Assembly (NCBI RefSeq): GCF_020421205.1
Contig: NZ_JAIZZH010000004.1
Location: 62,001-126,000 of the forward strand
DNA: 64,000 bases
Source of the DNA: Hymenobacter pini
GTDB lineage: Bacteria; Bacteroidota; Bacteroidia; Cytophagales; Hymenobacteraceae
Reading direction: 5' to 3'
Of this stretch, positions 57,793-64,000 are shown one piece after another. The notes below the pieces were generated by a model, which was not told the DNA's origin, did not search any database, and saw only the letters and a list, made by a program, of their open reading frames with translations. Position 1 is the stretch's first letter, and every line of letters begins with the position of its first letter. The position numbers were made by a program, and so were the translations under genes.

Positions 57793-58686
57793 TTAAACGG
57801 GTATCCCGGCGGGGTTTCTACGGTCTAAGCCCCAATTTAGCTTACTGCGCAAGGTACTCAGGAAGTTAACGTGGTTTAGTTTTACCAGACGAGCATTAAA
57901 GTTTTCTCGGCGAACGGCTATCTGAATACCGGCCTCCACGGTGTTGGAGCGAGAATCGAGCGACAGCAAAAAATTGTTGCTGCGGCCCTCGATTTCAAAC
58001 GAAATCACGCTTCGATCCGACACAATCAGGGGGCGTACATTCAGATTGTGAGGGCATACGGGAGCAATAATAAAATTGTTCGTTTGCGGGAGCATAACCG
58101 GACCACCGCAGCTCAACGAATAGCCGGTAGAGCCAGTTGGCGTAGAGACAATCAGGCCATCGGCCCAGTAGGAATTCAGGTATTCGCCATCAATGTAGGT
58201 GTGCACTACAATCATGGACGAAGTATCCCGCTTCAGAATACTGAACTCATTGAGCCCGAAGTTGATATCTCCGAACGTATCTGGGTCGGTATCAACGCGG
58301 ATGAGGCTCCTGTCTTCCAACACAAAGTGGCCTTTGAACAGAGCGTCAATGGCCTGGGCTATTTTATCAGGGGAGATGGTGGCCAAAAAGCCCAGACGGC
58401 CGGTGTTGATACCAAGAATGGGAATCTGCAATGAGCCTACGTGGGTCACAGTGTCAAGCAAAGTACCATCACCCCCAATGCTGAGCACAAACCGGTTGGA
58501 GGCTAGTGAGTCGCCGCGGCGGAAAGTGGAAATACCCGCAGGCAACTGAATGTGCTGGCTGAGGTAAGCGTGAAACGATTCCAGAATACTGACTTCGGCC
58601 TGACGACGCACCAAGTCGTCTATCATTTCCTGCATGAAAGCAGTCTGATTTTCGTCGAAGGGCTTGCCGAGAATGGCTATCTTCAT
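57793..58686 (-). CDS. nadK: NAD kinase
   Basis: The 297-residue kinase phosphorylates NAD to NADP. The GGDGT motif (LSIGGDGTLLDTV near 77), GINTGRLGFLA and SPTGSTGYSLSCGGP are intact. The start MKIAILGKPFDENQTAF is standard for the family. It lies upstream of the DUF6089 pair on the same strand. No oddities are seen. Confidence 0.97.
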   Translation of the reverse strand: MKIAILGKPFDENQTAFMQEMIDDLVRRQAEVSILESFHAYLSQHIQLPAGISTFRRGDSLASNRFVLSIGGDGTLLDTVTHVGSLQIPILGINTGRLGFLATISPDKIAQAIDALFKGHFVLEDRSLIRVDTDPDTFGDINFGLNEFSILKRDTSSMIVVHTYIDGEYLNSYWADGLIVSTPTGSTGYSLSCGGPVMLPQTNNFIIAPVCPHNLNVRPLIVSDRSVISFEIEGRSNNFLLSLDSRSNTVEAGIQIAVRRENFNARLVKLNHVNFLSTLRSKLNWGLDRRNPAGIPV

Positions 58687-58724
58687 AACAAAAAAATAAC
58701 CTAGGCACGAGCTAGGTAAGGCGG

Positions 58725-60191
58725 TCAGATAGGGAACTGCGTGCGGAAGAAGAATCCGCCCTGTTGCTCCCGGTTACGGGTGTATTCCAGCGTAAACACC
58801 CAATCGTAGTACGTAACCAAATGCATGGCTACCCCCGCTGAAGCCAGCAGCCGGTTGGGCAATTGGTTGCCGGGTTGTACGGCTGGCTGGCGTACGTAGC
58901 CGGCATCAACAAAGGTATTTAAATAAAAAACCAGCGGGATGTTATTGAAGCGAGAGCTAGGCAGACCGTTGAGTTGAAGCTTGCCCACATCCAGCAACCG
59001 GTACGTGAGTCCCTGCTGCAGCAAACCCAGATACCGGCCTTCCAACACGTACGCATCATAACCGCGCACGAGCACATCGTAGCCAAAAGCGCGGTTGTCG
59101 GGGTAGGCAAGCGCTTTGGCAAACCGGAGCTGTCCGGTGGCCCCTGCGCTGTAATAGAATGGTCCGCCCAGCGCTACGTAGCGCGCATAACGGCCCCGTA
59201 CCGTGAGAATGTTCGGGCTGCGGTTGGCGAGAAACGCCCGGTACGTGACGTTCAACTGCGCAAACTGCCCCGTGAGCGGGTAGGCGAAGGTGTTGCGCTG
59301 ATTGAGGGTGCTCAGGAGGCTGATTTCCGCGTATTCGCGGCGGGGGCCATTGAGGAAATAGCGCGGATTGTAGTGCAGGACGGAATCAGACACTTGCTCG
59401 TAGTGATACGATACATCCAGCGCGGTAAGATGCTGCACGGTACGACGCCAGCGGATGCCAACGGATGCATACTGGCGCTCAATAGGAAACCCGGAATCTT
59501 GCCGCAGATTGCGGAGTCTGTCGTTGACGGTGGCGTAATCCAGCGCGCGGCTGCGGTAGTACGAGTAGCCGGCCCCAAACCCAATACGCCGACGACGGCC
59601 ATAGCCGGGGGCTTCGTAGAACAGCTCATATTTGCGGTTGAAGCCTAGCTGCAGGTTCCCCAGTAGCTGCTCGTTGCGGCCCCGAAAGTTGCGGCGCACC
59701 AAGTGTACGCCGTAATCAACGCGCTGCCACCGGTCGGGGCGGTCCAGCCAAGAGCGGAAATTTCGGTCGGCCAGCGAGAATATGGGCACTGGGAACGTGT
59801 ACCACCGCTCCTGCACGCTGTAGAGTATTGTCAGCTCCCCGTCGCGGCACACGGCCTGCACCAACACTTGGTGAAACAGCTGCAGATTGTAAAGCCGGCG
59901 GCGGTTGGCCTCTAGTCGGCGGCCGAGCTTGGCTGTGGTGAGCGTATCGCCTTCCCTAAAGTCCAGCTCCGCCCGCAGCACTGTTTCCTTCGTTACCTTA
60001 TTGCCTACAAACAGCACTCGGCCCACACGTAGCGAGGGGTAGCCCGGGCATTGGGCCAGCACAGCACTATCGGAAGCGGCACGCAGTAGCGTGTCGGGCC
60101 AAGAAGCAGCTGGCGGAACGGGCTTTAACGGCACCACTGCTGGTGATGCATAAAAAGCGCCCAGCCACAAAAGCAGAACCGAAAGCAGCAC
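58725..60191 (-). CDS. Second Omp85-type outer-membrane protein (BamA/TamA-like)
   Basis: The 488-residue product starts at GTG with a signal peptide (LLSVLLLWLGAFYASPA). One POTRA-like domain follows (VGRVLFVGNKVTKETVLRAE; LEANRRRLYNLQLFHQVLVQ), then a 16-strand barrel with GFGAGYSYYRSRAL and the terminal GGFFFRTQFPI. A single POTRA is unlike BamA (five) or TamA (three), so it may insert or secrete a particular cargo. It follows the CBS gene by 13 bases. Confidence 0.78.
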   Translation of the reverse strand: MLLSVLLLWLGAFYASPAVVPLKPVPPAASWPDTLLRAASDSAVLAQCPGYPSLRVGRVLFVGNKVTKETVLRAELDFREGDTLTTAKLGRRLEANRRRLYNLQLFHQVLVQAVCRDGELTILYSVQERWYTFPVPIFSLADRNFRSWLDRPDRWQRVDYGVHLVRRNFRGRNEQLLGNLQLGFNRKYELFYEAPGYGRRRRIGFGAGYSYYRSRALDYATVNDRLRNLRQDSGFPIERQYASVGIRWRRTVQHLTALDVSYHYEQVSDSVLHYNPRYFLNGPRREYAEISLLSTLNQRNTFAYPLTGQFAQLNVTYRAFLANRSPNILTVRGRYARYVALGGPFYYSAGATGQLRFAKALAYPDNRAFGYDVLVRGYDAYVLEGRYLGLLQQGLTYRLLDVGKLQLNGLPSSRFNNIPLVFYLNTFVDAGYVRQPAVQPGNQLPNRLLASAGVAMHLVTYYDWVFTLEYTRNREQQGGFFFRTQFPI

Positions 60192-60204
60192 GCGGGTAGG
60201 AAGC

Positions 60205-60882
60205 TCAGATATTGAGGTAGCGCAGCAAGGCGTTGTAGCGCTCCTGTTCGTCCTCGGTTACCTCGCCAGTACCACTAAACTGCGCCGTAATGGAATAGCC
60301 AAAACGCTCCAATGTAGCAATAATGCGCGTGAGGTTGGGCGTGTTAAGCTTGAGCGTGAGCCGGATGCGGTACGGGTCGTGCTCATCCTGGGCCACGTGG
60401 GCACTCATAATCTTGGCGTTGTTTTCCTCTACGTACCGGCTAATCTGCGACAGGGAGTAATCCCGCTCCTCCATGGCCAGCACCAGAATACCCTGCTGAC
60501 TAGTGGTAACGGGCACTTTACCGAAGGCCGCCAGCGTGTCGCTAACCGTTACCACGCCCATATACTCGTGTTGGGCATCGAGCACGGGTACCAGTTGAAT
60601 TTTATTCTGAACGGCCAGTTCAATGATGTTATAGAAATGCTGATCGTGCTGCACGTGTACTTCGGCGTAGTTCAGCGGCAGGCTGCCAAGCAGGCACTCT
60701 ACCCCTTCCCTATCCAGCAAGTCCGATTCAGTAATCAGGCCCCGGTACTGACGATTATCGAGCACGGGCAATTGGCCAACGTGAAACTCCTCCAGCCAGC
60801 GGGCAGCCTTCTCCGTGGAATCCGTCACCTTCAGAGGCGGAATCATCTGATTCAGTAAGTCTTCGGCAAGAATGGAATTCAT
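60205..60882 (-). CDS. CBS-domain protein with ACT-like C-terminus
   Basis: The 225-residue protein has two CBS domains (QMIPPLKVTDSTEKAARWLE; VQNKIQLVPVLDAQHEYMGV) and, from about residue 140, an ACT-like fold (ILVLAMEERDYSLSQISRYV; LKLNTPNLTRIIATLERFG). CBS pairs bind adenosine nucleotides; the ACT part suggests another small ligand. It is probably an energy-sensing protein, co-transcribed with the Omp85-type gene. Confidence 0.8.
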   Translation of the reverse strand: MNSILAEDLLNQMIPPLKVTDSTEKAARWLEEFHVGQLPVLDNRQYRGLITESDLLDREGVECLLGSLPLNYAEVHVQHDQHFYNIIELAVQNKIQLVPVLDAQHEYMGVVTVSDTLAAFGKVPVTTSQQGILVLAMEERDYSLSQISRYVEENNAKIMSAHVAQDEHDPYRIRLTLKLNTPNLTRIIATLERFGYSITAQFSGTGEVTEDEQERYNALLRYLNI

Positions 60883-61023
60883 TGGAGAAGGAACAAAAGC
60901 GAAATTAAAGCTCCAGCAATATAAGCTACCCGTACGCAGGAAAACTACCCGAAGCAGAGGTTACCGCTAGTGTACGGTAAGGAGCGCCGAACTGGCGTAG
61001 GGGTTGCACCTGAGAGTACTCTC

Positions 61024-61800
61024 CTACACACTTACCGGCATGCTGGTGCGGGCCAAGAAAGCCTGCAGCAAGTGGTTGAATTCACGGGGCCGCTCCATCA
61101 TGGGGGCGTGGCCGCAATGATCGAGGAAGCGGAGTTCCGAGTGCCGAATCAGGCGGTTGAACTCGTGGGCTACTACAGGCGGCGTGATGGTATCATTCAG
61201 GCCCCATACAAGCAGCGTGGGCACTTGAATCTTTTGTAGCTCTTTAGCCAGGTTATGCCGCTGGGCGGAGCGGGCAATGCTGATGATGCGCAGACACTTA
61301 GCGTTGGAATTAGTAACACTGAACACTTCATCAACCAGCTCCTGCGTGGCCACGGCGGGGTCGTAGAAGGTGTAGGCTACCCGTTCCTGCACATAGGCGT
61401 AGTTGCCACGCTTGGGGAAAGAGCCGCCCATGCCATCCTCAAACAACCCGCTGCTGCCAGTGAGTACCAACCGGCTTACTCGGGTTGGGTTTTGCAGCGC
61501 GTACACCAAGGCAATGTGCCCGCCAAGGGAGTTGCCCAATACGGTGCAGGGCTGGGTTAGATTGATTTCAGCCAGAAAATCCTCTACAAAATTGACGAGG
61601 CCCGGTACGCCGGCTTTAAGCAGCGGCATATCGTAGATGGGCAGCAGCGGAATAATCACCCGGTAGGTGGGGCTGAAATGCTGCACTACGTCCTGCCAGT
61701 TGCTCAGGGCACCAAACAGGCCGTGCAGCAGCAGCAGCACCTCCCCAGTGCCTTCATCAACGTACTGAAATCCGTTTTTTTCCTTGATCTGCAACTCCAT
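61024..61800 (-). CDS. Alpha/beta hydrolase
   Basis: The ATG at 61800 gives 258 residues. The oxyanion segment LLLLHGLFGALSNW, the nucleophile elbow VLGNSLGGHIALV (Ser near 93), the Asp in VWGLNDTITPP and the His in DHCGHAPMMERP complete a classical triad. The substrate is unknown. It starts 5 bases after the amidotransferase stop. Confidence 0.88.
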   Translation of the reverse strand: MELQIKEKNGFQYVDEGTGEVLLLLHGLFGALSNWQDVVQHFSPTYRVIIPLLPIYDMPLLKAGVPGLVNFVEDFLAEINLTQPCTVLGNSLGGHIALVYALQNPTRVSRLVLTGSSGLFEDGMGGSFPKRGNYAYVQERVAYTFYDPAVATQELVDEVFSVTNSNAKCLRIISIARSAQRHNLAKELQKIQVPTLLVWGLNDTITPPVVAHEFNRLIRHSELRFLDHCGHAPMMERPREFNHLLQAFLARTSMPVSV

Positions 61801-61805
61801 TGTGA

Positions 61806-62417
61806 CTAGGAAATGCACCCGCTGCTGACCGGAGCAGGCTGTGCAATGATACAATTCTTGACCCAATTGCCCAGAAGTGCTAATCCGTGCGGGGTCAGCA
61901 GCGCTTCCGGGTGAAATTGCACGCCGTAGACTGGCAGTGTACGGTGACGCAGGGCCATAATTTCGCGGCTGTTATCGGCGGTGTAGGCCAGCGGCTCGAG
62001 GCAATCTGGCAACGCCTGCACTACCAGCGAGTGGTAGCGGGTAACCGGCATGTGGGCCGGCAGGTTTTGCCAGAGGGCATCGGGCTGCGTCCACTCAATT
62101 TCCGAAATCTTGCCGTGCATGGGCCGCTGCCCCCGCTGCACACGGGCCCCGAAAAACTCGCCCAGCGCCTGGTGCCCCAAACAAACGCCCAGGATAGGCT
62201 TGCTGGTATGGTACTGCTGGATTACCGGCAGCAAATTACCCGCGGCAGCCGGAGTACCCGGCCCCGGCGAAAGCACTAAGGCATCAAACGTAAGCTGCTG
62301 CAGTTCTGGCAACGGCGTATCGTTGCGGCGCACCACCACCTCGCACCCCAACTGCCGCAGATAATCCAGCAGGTTGTAGGTGAATGAATCGAAGTTGTCG
62401 AGTAGTAATACGCGCAT
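61806..62417 (-). CDS. pabA: Anthranilate/aminodeoxychorismate synthase glutamine amidotransferase
   Basis: The ATG at 62417 begins MRVLLLDNFDSFTYNLLDYL, the conserved TrpG/PabA start, giving 203 residues. The nucleophile Cys79 in GVCLGHQALGEFFG and the His/Glu in GVQFHPEA are present. It feeds ammonia to a chorismate enzyme. Since trpE or pabB is not in the window, TrpG and PabA cannot be told apart; many Bacteroidota use one for both. Confidence 0.9.
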   Translation of the reverse strand: MRVLLLDNFDSFTYNLLDYLRQLGCEVVVRRNDTPLPELQQLTFDALVLSPGPGTPAAAGNLLPVIQQYHTSKPILGVCLGHQALGEFFGARVQRGQRPMHGKISEIEWTQPDALWQNLPAHMPVTRYHSLVVQALPDCLEPLAYTADNSREIMALRHRTLPVYGVQFHPEALLTPHGLALLGNWVKNCIIAQPAPVSSGCIS

Positions 62418-62452
62418 AAATACCAGTAAGTAAGCCTCCCCATGGGAACGGC

Positions 62453-62974
62453 CTAGAACACACCCCGCAGCCGCTCCAGCAGCGTACCGGCGAAGGGCAT
62501 TACGAAGGCCACCACGCTCAGGGCAACCGGCGTAGCCTGCTGCACAATGGGCAGCACCTGGGAGCCAGCCACCAACTCGGGCGAAATCAGCCGTACGCCG
62601 GCCAACCCAATGCCGTGCAGTAGCAGGCTCATGCCCAGCACCCACTTCAGCACCCCGCTGGCGGCTCCGCCCAGGTTATCCAGCATCCCCAGTGGCGTGA
62701 GGTGTACGGCCGTTTTGATGAACGTACTGAGCAGGTGCACGCCCCACACAATAGCGGCAAACACCAGTATAAACGACACCAGCGGCAGCAGCCCAAATGC
62801 CTCACCTACGTAATGCCGCACCAGCGGAATAGCGTCGTTGAGAAGGGCCAGGCCACCTACCACGCCCAGTACGAAAGCCAGCAGCGACGCTACTTCCAGC
62901 ACCAGCCCGCGCCGGTACCCCTGCACGGCTCCAATGGCCAGCGGAATCAGCAGCAGGATATCGAACGTCGACAT
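62453..62974 (-). CDS. CvpA-family membrane protein
   Basis: The 173-residue protein begins MSTFDILLLIPLAIGAVQGY and RRGLVLEVASLLAFVLGVVG, typical of CvpA, and has four hydrophobic segments. CvpA proteins are linked to colicin V production and envelope function. It lies in a tight minus-strand string with the amidotransferase and YqeY genes. Confidence 0.88.
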   Translation of the reverse strand: MSTFDILLLIPLAIGAVQGYRRGLVLEVASLLAFVLGVVGGLALLNDAIPLVRHYVGEAFGLLPLVSFILVFAAIVWGVHLLSTFIKTAVHLTPLGMLDNLGGAASGVLKWVLGMSLLLHGIGLAGVRLISPELVAGSQVLPIVQQATPVALSVVAFVMPFAGTLLERLRGVF

Positions 62975-63034
62975 GCAGCGGGCGGAATCATGAGGCTAGT
63001 GTTGAAGCCAGAGGCTTCAGCACCAACGCTTACT

Positions 63035-63499
63035 TTACAAATTCGTGTTGTTCAGCAGGTTGCTTACCGTCTGGGAAATCATGCGGCCATCGGCCTGACC
63101 CGACAGCTCGCGGGCGGCTACGCCCATTACCTTGCCCAAGTCAGAAGGACCAGTAGCACCTACACGCTGAATGATGGCCACCAGCTTCTCCACCAAATCA
63201 GCCTCAGAAAGCTGCTGGGGCAGGTATTCCTCAATGATAGCCAGCTCGGCCAGTTCTACTTCTTCCAGGTCGGAGCGGAACTGCTTCTGGTAGGTTTCGG
63301 CGGCTTCGCGGCGCTGCTTGGCAGCTTTGGTCAGCAGCTTCATTTCGGCATCAGCGGTGAGGGGTGCACCGTGCTGGCCTTCGGCAGTTTCGGCCAGCAA
63401 AATCTGCGACTTGATGCTGCGCAGGGCCGTGAGGCGCACTTTGTCTTTGGCCAGCATGGCCTTTTTAATATCAGCGTCGATGGTTTCTTTCAGAGCCAT
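63035..63499 (-). CDS. GatB/YqeY-domain protein
   Basis: The ATG at 63499 gives 154 residues. It shows the YqeY pattern: MALKETIDADIKKAMLAKDK, VRLTALRSIKSQILLAE and LAIIEEYLPQQLSEADLVEK. It resembles the tail domain of GatB and may bind tRNA. It heads the string with cvpA, pabA and the hydrolase, divergent from pdxJ. Confidence 0.94.
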   Translation of the reverse strand: MALKETIDADIKKAMLAKDKVRLTALRSIKSQILLAETAEGQHGAPLTADAEMKLLTKAAKQRREAAETYQKQFRSDLEEVELAELAIIEEYLPQQLSEADLVEKLVAIIQRVGATGPSDLGKVMGVAARELSGQADGRMISQTVSNLLNNTNL

Positions 63500-63629
63500 A
63501 GCAAGGAGGGATAATGTGAGTGCAAGATTACGGCTTTTTTCAGGCAACGGCGGGAAGCAGCCACCGTGGAAAGTCACCAGCATTGGGGCAGGGCTGAAAC
63601 CCGGAAGCCGGGCCGCCGGTTTGGCTCCG

Positions 63630-63637
63630 TATCTTTG
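63630..63637 (+). promoter_or_regulatory. Candidate -7 box for pdxJ (TATCTTTG)
   Basis: TATCTTTG fits TAnnTTTG 24 bases before the pdxJ ATG. No -33 half at the right distance is found. Confidence 0.38.
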
Positions 63638-63661
63638 GACACGTACCTGTTAGTCTGCCGT

Positions 63662-64000
63662 ATGACAAAGCTTAGCGTAAACATAAATAAAATAGCCACC
63701 CTCCGGAATGCCCGCGGCCACAACCGCCCCGACCTGCTGCAGGCGGCCCGGGATTGTGAGCGGTTTGGTGCCCAAGGCATTACGGTGCACCCCCGCCCCG
63801 ATGAGCGTCACATCCGGTACCAGGACGTGCGCGACCTGAAAGCTGTGGTGACTACTGAGCTGAACGTAGAAGGCAACCCCACGCCTGATTTCATTGACTT
63901 GGTGCGGGAAGTGCGGCCGGAGCAAGTGACGCTGGTACCCGATGCGCCCGACGCCATTACCTCCAATGCCGGTTGGGACACCATTCAGCACCAGGAATAC
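63662..64000 (+). CDS. pdxJ: Pyridoxine 5'-phosphate synthase PdxJ, partial (N-terminus)
   Basis: The window ends after 113 codons. [20 protein letters not shown] is the family opening; [17 protein letters not shown] and [12 protein letters not shown] hold catalytic-site residues (His, Glu) of the TIM barrel. It condenses 1-deoxyxylulose phosphate with aminoacetone phosphate to make pyridoxine phosphate. About half of the usual length is visible. Confidence 0.96.
   Translation, partial: MTKLSVNINKIATLRNARGHNRPDLLQAARDCERFGAQGITVHPRPDERHIRYQDVRDLKAVVTTELNVEGNPTPDFIDLVREVRPEQVTLVPDAPDAITSNAGWDTIQHQEY

Noticed and set aside
1-64000. tRNA, rRNA, CRISPR array, prophage or IS element
   Set aside because: No cloverleaf, ribosomal RNA, regular repeat-spacer array, transposase or integrase was seen by eye; a dedicated scan could still find a missed tRNA or small RNA.

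Overview
The window looks like a stretch of core chromosome from a GC-rich member of the Bacteroidota, most likely a Hymenobacter-like bacterium of the Cytophagales. The evidence is the gene content (gliding lipoproteins GldB and GldD, paired ExbD and TonB genes, OmpH/Skp repeats beside BamA, DUF6089-type barrels, a 29-residue bS22-type ribosomal protein) and promoter-like TAnnTTTG boxes of the Bacteroidota sigma-A type. Many genes lack a Shine-Dalgarno site and several need GTG or TTG starts. I saw no tRNA, rRNA, CRISPR array, prophage, transposase or plasmid functions. The genus is inferred by recognition and was not tested.

Layout. 1-4 kb: a truncated glycosyltransferase, gldB, an outer-membrane barrel and a small exported-protein operon. 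4.2-7.4 kb: a LytTR response regulator tail-to-tail with a soluble hybrid histidine kinase. 7.5-15.7 kb: an informational block (rng, bS22-like, TPR protein, HU, mutY, ssb, gldD, recG). 15.7-19.4 kb: two unrecognised exported proteins and glutamate dehydrogenase. 19.6-29.5 kb: a fatty-acid beta-oxidation region (acyl-CoA dehydrogenase, thiolase, FadB/FadN-type fusion, MarR regulator, acyl-CoA ligase), interrupted by a frameshifted four-helix-bundle gene. 29.6-32.8 kb: a degenerate ureohydrolase, a cytochrome b5-like protein, murQ and an unknown acidic protein. 32.9-33.6 kb: two tandem small lipoproteins. 33.7-42.5 kb: der, era, hemH, a PRC-barrel protein, a cysteine desulfurase, glmM and mazG. 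42.8-49.9 kb: an ExbB-ExbD-ExbD-TonB-TonB energy-transduction cluster ending in a PstS-like lipoprotein and a TPR protein. 49.9-60.9 kb: rluD and an envelope-biogenesis block (two OmpH/Skp chaperones, bamA, uppS, two DUF6089 barrels, nadK, a second Omp85-type protein, a CBS protein). 61-64 kb: an alpha/beta hydrolase, an amidotransferase, cvpA, a YqeY protein and the start of pdxJ.

How the parts work together. The beta-oxidation enzymes form an acyl-CoA to acetyl-CoA route. Two near-identical operator-like sites, each lying 7 nt upstream of a -7-like box, precede the MarR gene and the acyl-CoA dehydrogenase gene, which suggests one regulon. The exb/ton cluster powers outer-membrane transport. 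The OmpH/BamA/UppS block builds the envelope.

I found no self-evident new multi-gene system. The most interesting unexplained signals are regulatory or repeat-like: the shared MarR-type operator; a 13-13-5 promoter signature shared by the two tandem lipoproteins; a nested inverted and direct repeat at the predicted 5' end of the HU transcript; a BIME-like palindrome between era and der; and a GTTGCTGG-type inverted repeat that has entered the coding sequence of the cytochrome b5-like gene. Counts of matches and spacings were made by eye and should be recomputed.
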